A stretch of DNA of 64,000 nucleotides from an uncultured Agathobacter sp. (GCA_934359755.1 CAKRLV010000013.1:1-64000), one strand, 5' to 3'; shown: positions 23,902 to 33,427, counted from the stretch's first letter. A program made the numbers and translations. The notes: generated by a model not told the origin, from the sequence alone.

Positions 23902-24771
23902 CTATAACAGATTCGTTCTCTTTGACTGTCTTACCTGAACTATATTCACAAACAATAGCAGTAAAAATGAGATTATAAGCATAACCAGTGCAATTGCTGT
24001 TGCGCTTGCATAATCTATGTAACTTAACTTCTGCATTATCACGTATGACACAACCTGTGTCTTGTTCTTTGCACTGTTTCCTGAGATATAAATTACACTT
24101 CCGTACTCTCCGATTCCTCTCGCAAAAGCAAGACCAAATCCTGTAAGAAGTGCTGGCTTAAGTTCAGGAAGAATAACTTTGAAAAATGTCTTACCTGGAC
24201 TTGCTCCTAACATAAAAGCAGCCTCTTCGTATTGACTATCCATTTTTTCAAGAATAGGCTGTACCGCTCTTATTACAAAGGGAAGTCCGACAAAAACAAG
24301 CGCAATTACTATTCCAAACTGTGTATACGCCACTTCAATACCGGTCTTTGAAAGTACACTTCCAAATAATCCAGTACTCGAATACAGCTTCGACAGTGTA
24401 ATTCCTGCAACCGCTGTTGGAAGGGCAAAGGGAAGCTCTATAAGAGCATCCAAAAGCCATTTGCCCGGGAACTCATATTTAACAAGTGTCCATGCCACAA
24501 TCAATCCAAATACTACATTTATCACTGCTGCCATAAAAGAACTGCCAATACTTGTTATGAAAGCATTTCTGACATTCGTTTTCATTATCAGTCCAATGAA
24601 GTCAGATGGCGAAATTCTAAGCGAATACACCAGCACTGACGCAAGTGGAATAAGTACTATCACAGAAAGCATTGTAATCACAATTCCAAGCGAAAGATGA
24701 TAGCCGGGTATGACTTCATTTTTTATGTTCTTTGATTTAGTTTTGCTGTTCTTAGTTGCTGTAAATTTCAT
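23902..24771 (-). CDS. cysT: Sulfate ABC transporter permease CysT
   Basis: An approximately 289-residue permease with about six membrane helices. EEAAFMLGASPGKTFFKVIL is the EAA loop and ARGIGEYGSVIYISGNSA is the CysT-specific end block. The ATG at 24771 (MKFTATKNSKTKSKN) overlaps the 3' end of sbp by 20 bases and sits behind GGAGCA; longer starts lie deep in sbp and are rejected. It pairs with CysW. Confidence 0.9.
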   Translation of the reverse strand: MKFTATKNSKTKSKNIKNEVIPGYHLSLGIVITMLSVIVLIPLASVLVYSLRISPSDFIGLIMKTNVRNAFITSIGSSFMAAVINVVFGLIVAWTLVKYEFPGKWLLDALIELPFALPTAVAGITLSKLYSSTGLFGSVLSKTGIEVAYTQFGIVIALVFVGLPFVIRAVQPILEKMDSQYEEAAFMLGASPGKTFFKVILPELKPALLTGFGLAFARGIGEYGSVIYISGNSAKNKTQVVSYVIMQKLSYIDYASATAIALVMLIISFLLLLFVNIVQVRQSKRTNLL

Positions 24772-25756
24772 CAAACATTGCTCCATCATCAAAAAATGTC
24801 TTATAGGCCTCGTTCCATCCGCCAAAATCATCTATCGTAGAAAACCTGATATTCAGATCAAACTTATCTTCATACTGCTTCAGTATCGCTTCATTTGTCG
24901 GGCGGTAACCGCTGTCGCCTATCAGTTTCTGCGCTTCATCACTGTATAGATAATTCAGATATTCCTCACAAACCTCAGCCGTTCCATTGCTTTTTACATT
25001 GTCATCAACAATTGCTACGCTAGGCTGTGCTAATATGCTCACGGAAGGATTTACCAGTTCATACTCATCTGGATATGAATCCATCGTAGTAAAAGCTTCA
25101 TTCTCCCACGCAATCAGGACATCTCCCTGTCCGTTCTCAACAAATGTCGTAGTGGAACCTCGTGCTCCTGAATCCATAACAGTGACATTGTCATATAATT
25201 TCTTCATGAAATTCTTCTGCTTCTTCTGGCTGCTAAAGTTCTCCCTCGCATAACTGAGTGCTGCCAGGAAATTCCAACATGCTCCGCCACTGCTCTTCGG
25301 GTCAGGCGTGATTACTTCTACTCCCTTTTTAACCAGATCATCCCAATCCTTTATATTCTTGGGATTTCCTTTCCTTACAAGAAAAACTATAGTCGATGTA
25401 TAAGGCGATGAATCCTTTGGAAATTCATCTATCCAGTTCTTTTCAATCAGTCCTGTGTTCTCAATCAGGTCAATGTCATGCTCAAGTGCAAGTGTCACCA
25501 CATCTGCATTGCATCCCTCAACTACTGAACGCGCCTGCGCTCCCGAACCACCATGTGACTGGATTACATCCACTTTCTTGCCATACTGTTCTTCGTAGTG
25601 TTTCTCGAATATTTGGTTGTATTTCTCATAGAACTCTCTTGTTGGATCATAAGATACATTCGTGATTGTGACTACGTTATCCTTACTGTCTTTTGCACAT
25701 CCAGTAAGAAAAGTCATCGTCAACAAGAGTGCCGCCATAATAGCTTTTCTTCTCAT
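24752..25756 (-). CDS. sbp: Sulfate-binding lipoprotein
   Basis: A 334-residue solute-binding protein. The signal MRRKAIMAALLLTMTFLTGC ends in the lipobox LTGC, so the mature protein is anchored on the outer face of the membrane. NVSYDPTREFYEKYNQIF and QSHGGSGAQARSVVEGCNADVVTLAL form the conserved sulfate pocket (SGxQ type). TPDPKSSGGACWNFLAAL is also diagnostic. It delivers sulfate to CysTWA. Thiosulfate may also be bound. Confidence 0.92.
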   Translation of the reverse strand: MRRKAIMAALLLTMTFLTGCAKDSKDNVVTITNVSYDPTREFYEKYNQIFEKHYEEQYGKKVDVIQSHGGSGAQARSVVEGCNADVVTLALEHDIDLIENTGLIEKNWIDEFPKDSSPYTSTIVFLVRKGNPKNIKDWDDLVKKGVEVITPDPKSSGGACWNFLAALSYARENFSSQKKQKNFMKKLYDNVTVMDSGARGSTTTFVENGQGDVLIAWENEAFTTMDSYPDEYELVNPSVSILAQPSVAIVDDNVKSNGTAEVCEEYLNYLYSDEAQKLIGDSGYRPTNEAILKQYEDKFDLNIRFSTIDDFGGWNEAYKTFFDDGAMFDEIYSN

Positions 25757-25783
25757 ACCTAAATTCCATAACCTTCACTTACT

Positions 25784-25860
25784 TTATTTACTCTGCTTAT
25801 CTTATTTACTCTGCTTGTCTTATTTACTCTGCTTGTCTTATTTACTCTGCTTGCTTTATC
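25784..25860. repeat. 18-bp minisatellite between cysK and sbp
   Basis: About four tandem units of TTATTTACTCTGCTTGTC, with CTTATC and CTTGCT variants. The array occupies nearly the entire 108-base gap between cysK and sbp. It could affect readthrough or spacing between them. Confidence 0.8.
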
Positions 25861-25864
25861 TGAG

Positions 25865-26800
25865 CTACTTTACTTCAAATAACTGTGTCGACAGATATCT
25901 TTCTCCTGTATCAGGCAGTAGCACAACTATATTCTTTCCTTTATTTTCAGGTCTCCTGGCAAGCTCTGTCGCTGCATATATTGCTGCGCCTGATGATATT
26001 CCCACTAAAAGTCCATCTGTCCTTGCAACCTGTCTTGCCTTGTCGAAAGCGTCTTCGTTCTCTACTGCGATTACTTCATCAACTATATCCATTCGCATGA
26101 CTTTCGGAATAAAGCCGGCTCCTATTCCCTGAATCTTGTGTGGTCCCGGCTTTCCACCTGACAGAACCGCTGAGCTCTTTGGCTCAACTGCTACAATCTT
26201 CACGTCAGGATTCTTCGTCTTAAGTCCAAGTCCTGTTCCTGTGATTGTTCCGCCGGTTCCTACTGATGATACGAAAATATCTACTTTGCCATCCGTATCT
26301 TCCCATATCTCCTGCGCTGTTGTTACCTCATGAATCTTTGGGTTTGCCTCATTCTCAAACTGCTGTGGAATGAATACATTGCCATATTCTTTCTCAAGTC
26401 TCTTAGCTTCCTCAATTGCACCTCTCATACCTTCACGTCCAGGTGTGAGTCTTATCTCTGCACCAAGTGCTGTAACAATCTTTCTTCTCTCTACACTCAT
26501 CGTATCTGGCATAATGAGTATAAGATGAAGCCCCTTTGATGCTGCCACAAACGCAAGACCAATTCCTGTATTTCCACTGGTAGGCTCAATAATTATCGTC
26601 TCCTGATTTATCTTGCCATCTGCTATTCCCTGTTCTATCATTGCTGCTGCCACTCTGTCCTTAACACTTCCAAGTGGATTGAAATACTCAAGCTTTGCTA
26701 TAAGCTTTGCATCAAGCTCGAACTCTTTTTCATAGTTAGTTATCTCGAGAAGTGGTGTGTGACCAATCAACTCTGTAAGTTGTTTTGCAATCTTTGCCAT
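25865..26800 (-). CDS. cysK: Cysteine synthase (O-acetylserine sulfhydrylase)
   Basis: A 311-residue PLP enzyme making cysteine from O-acetylserine and sulfide. The PLP lysine is in NPLGSVKDRVAAAMIE (Lys near residue 44). PTSGNTGIGLAFVAASKG binds the substrate carboxylate, and GTGGTITGTG holds the phosphate. SSGAAIYAATELA is the C-terminal signature. The ATG follows GAAGGAGGACAATT. It is the first gene after a promoter similar to that of trxB. Confidence 0.94.
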   Translation of the reverse strand: MAKIAKQLTELIGHTPLLEITNYEKEFELDAKLIAKLEYFNPLGSVKDRVAAAMIEQGIADGKINQETIIIEPTSGNTGIGLAFVAASKGLHLILIMPDTMSVERRKIVTALGAEIRLTPGREGMRGAIEEAKRLEKEYGNVFIPQQFENEANPKIHEVTTAQEIWEDTDGKVDIFVSSVGTGGTITGTGLGLKTKNPDVKIVAVEPKSSAVLSGGKPGPHKIQGIGAGFIPKVMRMDIVDEVIAVENEDAFDKARQVARTDGLLVGISSGAAIYAATELARRPENKGKNIVVLLPDTGERYLSTQLFEVK

Positions 26801-26925
26801 AATTGTCCTCCTTCTGCATTCGGCATATATTTCACAATAATTATTTCTAGTAACAATCTTTTGTATTGCTCATATATCCGTTCGTATTTCTTATTAACTC
26901 TGTATATTTACTACCAGCTCTGCAT

Positions 26926-27044
26926 TTCCTACTAATTTTATATGATTAATAATATATGAGAAATATTACCACTTACACTGTTTTTTGTAAACGCTATTAG
27001 TATTACGAAAAAATGTTAACTGGTTATAATTTTTTGTTATAACC
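26926..27044 (-). promoter_or_regulatory. Sulfur-operon promoter, cysK side
   Basis: On the minus strand a dyad GGTTATAA/TTATAACC (27022-27029, 27037-27044) precedes TTTACA (26986-26991), a 17-base spacer and TAATAT (26963-26968). TAGTAGGAA follows at 26926-26934. These match the trxB promoter parts. The rest of the 321-base gap to pyrD shows only a terminator. Confidence 0.6.
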
Positions 27045-27080
27045 AATTCATGTATTAAAGTCACTCTTTCCTGCCTAAAC

Positions 27081-27113
27081 AAAAAACGCATGAGATATTT
27101 AATATCTCATGCG
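27081..27113 (-). terminator. Terminator of the pyr transcript
   Basis: CGCATGAGATATT and its perfect complement form a 13-bp stem with almost no loop. On the minus strand TTTTTTG follows. It begins 8 bases after the pyrD stop. Confidence 0.85.
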
Positions 27114-27121
27114 CCCTATAC

Positions 27122-28027
27122 TTATTCGTGCACTGCACCAATTAATTCTTTAATATCATTAACCTGATATCTCTTCATATATTCTTCGATTCCAGCAACA
27201 ACTTTCTCTGTTGTGTGCGGATCTACGAAATTGCCAGTACCAACGGATACCGCAGTAGCACCAGCAAGAATCATCTCTATCGCATCATCTGCATTCATAA
27301 TTCCGCCCATACCGATGATTGGAATATTTACAGCCTGTGCGCTCTGGTACACCATTCTTACCGCAACCGGATGAATTGCAGGACCTGACATACCACCTGT
27401 CTTGTTGGCAAGTACAAATTTTCTTCTATTTATATCAATCTTCATTCCTGTGATTGTGTTAATCATAGAAAGAGCATCTGCGCCACCAGCCTCTGCTGCT
27501 TTCGCCATAACTGTAATATCAGCCACGTTCGGAGAAAGCTTCATAATAACAGGCTGCTTTGCACGCTTTTTAACCTCTTTTGTGATAGCCTCGACTGCCT
27601 TTGGATCCTGACCAAAAGCAATTCCACCTTCCTTCACATTAGGACATGAGATATTAATCTCCATCATATCTATAGGTTCATCTGCAAGTCTCTCAACCAC
27701 TTCGATATATTCCTCTGTAGTATGTCCACAGACATTTACAATTATCTTTGTATCATACTGCTTAAGAAATGGAATATCTCTCTTACAGAAAAGCTCTATT
27801 CCTGGATTCTGTAGTCCAACAGCATTGAGCATACCGCCATATACTTCTGCAACTCTTGGAGTAGGATTTCCTGGCCATGGAACATTCGCAACACCTTTTG
27901 TCACTACTGCACCAAGCTTATTCAAATCTACAAATTCTCCGTATTCCTGCCCTGAACCAAAAGTTCCTGAAGCTGTCATAACAGGATTCTTCAATGTAAC
28001 ACCGCAAAGTTCAACACTTGTATTCAT
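27122..28027 (-). CDS. pyrD: Dihydroorotate dehydrogenase, NAD-type catalytic subunit
   Basis: A 301-residue FMN barrel enzyme of class 1B that oxidises dihydroorotate to orotate. MTASGTFGSGQEYGEF starts the substrate region. The active-site base is the Cys in MEINISCPNVKEGGIAFG. KLSPNVADI and GMGGIMNADDAIEMILAGA complete the flavin site. It works with PyrK; its ATG shares a base with the pyrK stop. It is the last gene of the pyr transcript. Confidence 0.95.
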   Translation of the reverse strand: MNTSVELCGVTLKNPVMTASGTFGSGQEYGEFVDLNKLGAVVTKGVANVPWPGNPTPRVAEVYGGMLNAVGLQNPGIELFCKRDIPFLKQYDTKIIVNVCGHTTEEYIEVVERLADEPIDMMEINISCPNVKEGGIAFGQDPKAVEAITKEVKKRAKQPVIMKLSPNVADITVMAKAAEAGGADALSMINTITGMKIDINRRKFVLANKTGGMSGPAIHPVAVRMVYQSAQAVNIPIIGMGGIMNADDAIEMILAGATAVSVGTGNFVDPHTTEKVVAGIEEYMKRYQVNDIKELIGAVHE

Positions 28028-28818
28028 TACAGCTCCACCTCCCTGGCATTAAATACCGGACCTTCTTTACAGATTCTCTTATTGTTGACATTAGAATGAT
28101 GATCCTTTTCTTTGCTATTGCATACGCATGCCAGACACGCACCAATTCCACATGCCATTCTCTCTTCCATAGAAATATAACATGTCATATCATTAGCATC
28201 TGCATAATCTCTTAATGCACGAAGCATAGGTGTAGGTCCACACGCATATATAACATCTGCCTTAAGCACATTTGCCTTTATTGCATCCACTACAGTTCCC
28301 TTAGTTCCAACTGCACCATTGTCTGATGACACAAAACTCTCAGCCTGCTCCTTGAACTCATCAAGAAGGAATGTATTCTCATCACGATATCCCATTACAA
28401 TCTGCATCTTAGGAACATCACCTGATGCGTTGATATCTTTCGCTAACTGCAACATAGGTGGCACACCAATCCCTCCACCTATAAGGAATGCACTCTTGCC
28501 TTTTTCAACTGTAAATCCATTGCCTAAAGGTCCAAGAATCTTTATTGTATCTCCTGATTGAAGTTTAGAAAATTCGTCTGTTCCTGTACCCTCACCGGTA
28601 ACACGGTATACAAGACGTATTGTATTTTTCTCTTTGTCAATGCCACACAAACTGATTGGTCTTGGCAAAAGCTTAGAAGGATTGCTGCTGTATACAGATA
28701 CAAACTGTCCTGCTCTTGCTGCTTTTGCAATATCCTTAGTCTGTAGTGTCATATCATATATGCCCGCACCAAGCTCTTTTTGCTCAACTACTGTGGCTAT
28801 CTCCTGAAATTTTTCCAT
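28027..28818 (-). CDS. pyrK: Dihydroorotate dehydrogenase electron-transfer subunit
   Basis: A 263-residue iron-sulfur flavoprotein that passes electrons from PyrD to NAD. The FAD site is LLPRPISLCGID (RxxS type) near residue 51, the NAD site is LIGGGIGVPPMLQLAK, and the 2Fe-2S ligands are in ERMACGIGACLACVCNSK plus a later Cys (RICKEGPVF). It overlaps pyrD by one base. Confidence 0.94.
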   Translation of the reverse strand: MEKFQEIATVVEQKELGAGIYDMTLQTKDIAKAARAGQFVSVYSSNPSKLLPRPISLCGIDKEKNTIRLVYRVTGEGTGTDEFSKLQSGDTIKILGPLGNGFTVEKGKSAFLIGGGIGVPPMLQLAKDINASGDVPKMQIVMGYRDENTFLLDEFKEQAESFVSSDNGAVGTKGTVVDAIKANVLKADVIYACGPTPMLRALRDYADANDMTCYISMEERMACGIGACLACVCNSKEKDHHSNVNNKRICKEGPVFNAREVEL

Positions 28819-28865
28819 ATCTGTTCTCTAACTTTCTATGATATATTAATACGTAACTCTATGCA

Positions 28866-29798
28866 TTATCTACTCTGTAAAGCCCCTGCGATATCTGCAA
28901 TCATGTCCTCGACAGCCATTCTTGATGCATCTGCAAAGTTCTCAGGAGTAATTCCTTTTTCTATATATTTGTCCTGCTTGTAAGCTGCAATAATTCCTCT
29001 TGAAGAATTAATGATTGCACCAAGTCCATCCTCATTGAAGAAATGAACAAGATCAGCGCCCTTTCCGCCCTGTGCACCATAACCTGGCACAAGAATGAAT
29101 GATTTAGGCATTACCTTACGTAAAATCTTACCCTGCTCTGGGTATGTAGCGCCAACAACAGCACCTACGTAGCTGTATGAATCTCCCATGCAGTCACTTC
29201 CCCACTCAGCTACTTTCTCTCCAACTAATTCATAAAGAGGACGTCCATCTACCAATCTGTCCTGGAACTCTCCGCTTGATGGATTTGAAGTCTTAACAAG
29301 GATAAATATTCCTTTCTTCTCCTCTTTGCAGACATCTACGAATGGCTTGATTCCGTCTGTTCCAAGATATGGATTTACTGTTGCAAAATCCTCGCTGAAT
29401 GTAGAATATGACTTGCTTCCAATCTGAACCTTTCCAAGATGTCCTGTAGCATATGCTGCTGATGTAGAACCGATGTCACCTCTTTTTACATCTCCAATTA
29501 CAACAAGATCCTTCTCATGACAATAATCAACCGTCTTCTGGAATGCTTTTACACCCTCAACACCAAACTGCTCATACATCGCAATCTGTGGTTTTACTGC
29601 TGGTATAAGGTCATATGTAGCGTCAACAATTGCCTTGTTGTACTGCCAGATAGCCTCTGCTGCTCCAGCTGGTGTCTCTCCGAACTCCTCAAATGCCTTC
29701 TTCTGGATATGTTCTGGCACGTATGAAAGCATTGGATCAAGTCCAACTACTATTGGAGCGTTTGTCTTTTTTATTTTGTCTACAAGTTTATTTATCAT
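28866..29798 (-). CDS. pyrF: Orotidine 5'-phosphate decarboxylase (subfamily 2)
   Basis: A 310-residue enzyme converting OMP to UMP. Catalytic Lys and Asp residues lie in VVIGDVKRGDIGSTSAAYA near residue 90. IVVGLDPMLSYVP near the start binds the ring. The length and the VPGYGAQGG loop place it in the long type 2 subfamily. The ATG follows GGAAAGGAATATATC. Confidence 0.93.
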   Translation of the reverse strand: MINKLVDKIKKTNAPIVVGLDPMLSYVPEHIQKKAFEEFGETPAGAAEAIWQYNKAIVDATYDLIPAVKPQIAMYEQFGVEGVKAFQKTVDYCHEKDLVVIGDVKRGDIGSTSAAYATGHLGKVQIGSKSYSTFSEDFATVNPYLGTDGIKPFVDVCKEEKKGIFILVKTSNPSSGEFQDRLVDGRPLYELVGEKVAEWGSDCMGDSYSYVGAVVGATYPEQGKILRKVMPKSFILVPGYGAQGGKGADLVHFFNEDGLGAIINSSRGIIAAYKQDKYIEKGITPENFADASRMAVEDMIADIAGALQSR

Positions 29799-29877
29799 GA
29801 TATATTCCTTTCCTGTATATGTATTTCTTAATATGTAATACTATTTTTATATCGGCAAAACAGCCATCTAGTATATC

Positions 29878-30022
29878 GTTTCGTAAATAACTATACCAAT
29901 CGCGTAGAATGCGGATTCGAGTGTGCAGGTATAAAAACGCAGGCGTAGTGGGCTACGCCAAGGCTTTTCTACCTGTACAATCGGATTTGCAGACAAGTGA
30001 ATGGTGTAGTTATTTCGAAAAC
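29878..30022. repeat. Large palindromic element (MITE-like)
   Basis: A 145-base nested inverted repeat between pyrF and pyrC. The outer arms AAATAACTATACCA (29885-29898) and TGGTGTAGTTATTT (30002-30015) match at 13 of 14 positions. Middle arms are CAGGTA/TACCTG and the tip is GGCGTAG, TGGG, CTACGCC. It carries no gene. It may be a miniature transposable element or a structured RNA in the pyr transcript. Confidence 0.65.
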
Positions 30023-30069
30023 AATGTACTAGTACATTATATAAAAATTCTTCCAAAAGTCCATGCTTA

Positions 30070-31398
30070 TTATTTATCTTCGTATACAATCTTACCATTG
30101 CACAAAGTATACTTGACTTTTCCAGTCACTTTCTTCCCATCAAATGGAGTATTTCTTCCCTTGGATGCGAACTTGTTCTTGTCTATTGTGTATGTCTCAT
30201 TTGGATCAAATATCACCACGTCAGCAAGCTTGCCTGGGGCGATGTCTCCTGCATCAAACTTCATGATTCTGGCTGGATTGTAACTCATGCACTCTGCCAT
30301 CTGCATAGGTGTAAGCACACCACCGAGCACAAGTTCATTGTGTGTAAGACATGCTGCTGTCTCAAGTCCGACTATTCCAAATGGAGCTTTCTTCATAGAT
30401 GTATTCTTCTCTTCAAAAGCATGTGGCGCGTGGTCAGTCGAGATAACCTCCATGATGCCATCCCTCATTCCCTGCTTTAATGCCTCAACATCCTCTTTGG
30501 TTCTAAGAGGTGGATTCATCTTGTAGTTGGTATCCATATCTGTATCCTGTGGATCTATCACTCCATCCACCTTGTCCGGTACATATTCAGTGATATCGTC
30601 CGAGCAAAGCGTAAAATGATGAGGACAAACTTCTGCTGATACTCTTATTCCGTCTTCCTTTGCCTCTTTTACCATTCTCACCGAATCCTTCGTAGAGCAA
30701 TGGCATAAATGAAGCTGCGCACCAGTCTCCTTAGCAAGAAGAATATCTCTTGCAACAATTATGTCCTCTACGGCATTGCTGATTCCTGGCATATCACATT
30801 CCTTTGACTTTGCATCAAGGTTCATAACTCCACCGTTTACAAGATTTATATCTTCACAATGTGCAAGCACAGGGATATCAAGTCTTGCTGCTATCTTCAT
30901 CGCCTCTCTGTATATGTTCGAATCCATAACAGACTTTCCATCTTCACTGATAGCTGGGCATCCGGCTTTCACCATCTCTTCTATCTGTGCAAGCTCCTTT
31001 CCCTGCTGTCCCTTTGTAACTGCACCAACCTGATACACCTTTATGCAATTTCCGCTTTTTGCTTTTCTATGTACATATTCAATCACATCTGGATTGTCTG
31101 CTACAGGCTTGGTATTCGGCATACAAAGTACTGATGTATATCCACCATGTGCAGCCGCAGCCATTCCTGTAAAAATGTCCTCTTTATACTCAAGTCCCGG
31201 GTCACGGAAATGTACATGCATATCTATAAAGCCCGGCATTACATAGCACCCGTCTGCCTCTATCACCTGGTCTGCTTTCCTGTCTATGTCCTTTTGTATC
31301 TCTAAAACCTTATCATCCTCTATCAATACATCTGCCACTTCATCCATCTTCGTAGCTGGATTTATTACTCTTCCGTTCTTTATAAGTATGGTCATTGG
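30070..31398 (-). CDS. pyrC: Dihydroorotase
   Basis: A 442-residue zinc amidohydrolase cyclising carbamoyl-aspartate to dihydroorotate. Zinc ligands are seen in MPGFIDMHVHFRDPGLEYKE (H-x-H), LAHCEDINLV, HLCHCSTKDSV and STDHAPHAFEE (catalytic Asp). The ATG at 31398 is 7 bases after GGAGG; an ATG five codons earlier is unlikely. It is the first gene of the pyr cluster; pyrB and pyrE are not in the window. Its 5' end is duplicated at 33080-33311. Confidence 0.95.
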   Translation of the reverse strand, partial: PMTILIKNGRVINPATKMDEVADVLIEDDKVLEIQKDIDRKADQVIEADGCYVMPGFIDMHVHFRDPGLEYKEDIFTGMAAAAHGGYTSVLCMPNTKPVADNPDVIEYVHRKAKSGNCIKVYQVGAVTKGQQGKELAQIEEMVKAGCPAISEDGKSVMDSNIYREAMKIAARLDIPVLAHCEDINLVNGGVMNLDAKSKECDMPGISNAVEDIIVARDILLAKETGAQLHLCHCSTKDSVRMVKEAKEDGIRVSAEVCPHHFTLCSDDITEYVPDKVDGVIDPQDTDMDTNYKMNPPLRTKEDVEALKQGMRDGIMEVISTDHAPHAFEEKNTSMKKAPFGIVGLETAACLTHNELVLGGVLTPMQMAECMSYNPARIMKFDAGDIAPGKLADVVIFDPNETYTIDKNKFASKGRNTPFDGKKVTGKVKYTLCNGKIVYEDK

Positions 31399-31472
31399 GT
31401 TTCCTCCTGTCAATTTTGTGGTTTTAGTATACCATTCTTTGGATATATTTAAAAGCTTATAGTCTCACAAAA

Positions 31473-31514
31473 AACCTCCAGATACCGAAATTATATTTTC
31501 CGATTCTGGAGGTT
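31473..31514 (-). terminator. Terminator after secreted FN3 protein A
   Basis: AACCTCCAGA pairs with TCTGGAGGTT; on the minus strand TTTTTTGTGAG follows. It separates this gene from pyrC. An identical copy lies 1913 bases downstream. Confidence 0.85.
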
Positions 31515-31575
31515 CACATATTCAATATTCAATTAATCACACATAAGCGGCAAAATACTTTTTGCCCTCATATCA

Positions 31576-32883
31576 TTAATATTTTGAAATATAAATCTGA
31601 TGGCAATATGGCTCATCAAGATTTACGTACTTCTTGCCAACTTTCTTCTGTAATACTACTGTTACATAATAATACTGACCGCCTTTTAATCTCTGCTTAC
31701 CAAATTTAGTAATCTTTACGCTGTTCTTAGTTGTAGTAGTTACTTTCTTGTATCCACTGTTCTTGCTCTTTGAAATAGAAACAACAGCTCTGTTTGTTCC
31801 TTTAAGCTTAGCCCATGATGCAGTGATTACACGATTTCTGCTCTTTACAGAAGTCTTAGGATTTCCAATGTATGTCCATCCAGACCACTCACCATACTGC
31901 TTTGCACCAGCACTGTCAATTACATAAGCACGTACTCTTACCTTATATGCATTATTCTTTTTAAATGCGCTATGCTGTAAACCAACACCAAAGCTGCTAT
32001 ATTTTGGCTCATCAAATATTTTAACTTTTGTATCCTTGCTCTTGTAAGCCGTATCAACTTCATACTGATAACCATCAGCATTTTTTCTTTCATCAGTATT
32101 AACAGAGTAAGAATTATTATAACTAAAATAATTCTTTACAATAGGAGCTGTACATTTTGTTGGTTTTACTTTAACTCCTGTTACATAAACAACTTTTGTT
32201 CCTTCTGCAACTGCACCACTCGCGCTTACACAATATGGTCTCACACTAACTTTGTATAAACTATTTTCATCAAGATTCTGCAATACAACTCCACAGTCTT
32301 CTGTAGTAACATTTGTCCAAGCCTCTGAACTCATATCATAACGGCTATATCCTACAATATATCCTGTCGCACCAGCAACTGGCTCCCAGTTCAGCTGAAT
32401 ACTATTCGTACCAGCAGCACCAGAATATGTAATCACTGGCTCAATATTAGAACGTGTAATTACTTCAAACACATTCGAAGGTGTGCCATATTTTTTGTCA
32501 TCTCCCCATCCATTACGCGGAACAATAGAAACATAATACTTAGTTCCAGCCTGCACGCCAGAGACATATGCTACACCAGCATCAGTAGTAGTGTATCCGT
32601 TGTATGGTGTACTGTAGTCAATTGTATTAGGATCCTGCGATAAAAATACATCAAAACTGCGCGCATCTGTTCCCGAATACGAATAACTAACTCGGAAAGA
32701 CGAATCTTCTGCATCAGTCTGTGCTGTAATAGTTGTCACACCTGTTGGTGCTACTACCTCTTTTTGAATATCTGTTACTGGTTTTACATTAAGGTCTGCC
32801 GCCTGTACATCAGTTGAAGATGCGCCAAAAGCAACAGTCGCTGTAAATGCAACAGCTAAAAATAGTTTCTTGATAGTTGTCAT
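31576..32883 (-). CDS. Secreted fibronectin type III-like protein A
   Basis: A 435-residue exported protein. The ATG at 32883 follows AGGAGAGAATAGAA; the longer frame upstream crosses the promoter. A signal peptide (MTTIKKLFLAVAFTATVAFG, then ASSTDVQA) is followed by two or more FN3-like beta domains: about residues 48-150 and 152-245, with PVITYSGAAGTNSIQLNWEP as a typical strand pattern. The C-terminal 190 residues are lysine- and tyrosine-rich. No cell-wall anchor is visible. It is nearly identical at both ends to the next gene but diverges in the middle. Function is unknown; surface or carbohydrate binding is likely. Confidence 0.8.
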   Translation of the reverse strand: MTTIKKLFLAVAFTATVAFGASSTDVQAADLNVKPVTDIQKEVVAPTGVTTITAQTDAEDSSFRVSYSYSGTDARSFDVFLSQDPNTIDYSTPYNGYTTTDAGVAYVSGVQAGTKYYVSIVPRNGWGDDKKYGTPSNVFEVITRSNIEPVITYSGAAGTNSIQLNWEPVAGATGYIVGYSRYDMSSEAWTNVTTEDCGVVLQNLDENSLYKVSVRPYCVSASGAVAEGTKVVYVTGVKVKPTKCTAPIVKNYFSYNNSYSVNTDERKNADGYQYEVDTAYKSKDTKVKIFDEPKYSSFGVGLQHSAFKKNNAYKVRVRAYVIDSAGAKQYGEWSGWTYIGNPKTSVKSRNRVITASWAKLKGTNRAVVSISKSKNSGYKKVTTTTKNSVKITKFGKQRLKGGQYYYVTVVLQKKVGKKYVNLDEPYCHQIYISKY

Positions 32884-32925
32884 TTCTATTCTCTCCTCTT
32901 TCTTTATAAACAATCTACGTTTGGT

Positions 32926-32960
32926 ATTATAACACACCTTGGTCACACGAGCGGTCACAC
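32926..32960 (-). promoter_or_regulatory. Shared operator-promoter, copy 1
   Basis: Direct repeat GGTCACACGAGCGGTCACAC (12-bp period) at 32941-32960, with a minus-strand TATAAT at 32926-32931. The repeat covers where a -35 box would be; no TTGACA is present. Copies 2 and 3 have the same 15-base offset to their -10 boxes. Confidence 0.7.
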
Positions 32961-33079
32961 AATTTCAAAATATATATTTTTTCACTTCAGGACCAATCGT
33001 CAATTTGCGACTCCATGTGCGCCCTCAAGAATTGCATTCCTACGGAACATTTTGCATTGCCATAAAATTCATTTTACTT

Positions 33080-33311
33080 TATATAAAATGTCCTCTTTAT
33101 ACTCAAGTCCTGGGTCAAGGAAATGTACATACATATCTATAAAGCCCGGCATTACATAGCACCCGTCTGCCTCTATCACCTGGTCTGCTTTCCTGTCTAT
33201 GTCCTTTTGTATCTCTAAAACCTTATCATCCTCTATCAATACATCTGCCACTTCATCCATCTTCGTAGCTGGATTTATTACTCTTCCGTTCTTTATAAGT
33301 ATGGTCATTGG
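33080..33311 (-). pseudogene. Duplicated 5' fragment of pyrC
   Basis: The first roughly 75 codons of dihydroorotase are repeated here with a few changes (HVHFRDPG has become YVHFLDPG), ending in YKEDILYKVK and a stop. The ribosome site is retained. The zinc site is broken and the rest of the enzyme missing. It marks the junction of the tandem duplication. Confidence 0.9.
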
Positions 33312-33385
33312 GTTTCCTCCTGTCAATTTTGTGGTTTTAGTATACCATTCTTTGGATATATTTAAAAGCTTATAGTCTCACAAAA

Positions 33386-33427
33386 AACCTCCAGATACCG
33401 AAATTATATTTTCCGATTCTGGAGGTT
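33386..33427 (-). terminator. Terminator after secreted FN3 protein B
   Basis: An exact duplicate of the hairpin at 31473-31514, with the same T-run on the minus strand. Confidence 0.85.

Noticed and set aside
29868..30098. A 76-residue minus-strand frame
   Set aside because: It lies across the large palindrome; its composition follows the inverted repeat and not a protein.
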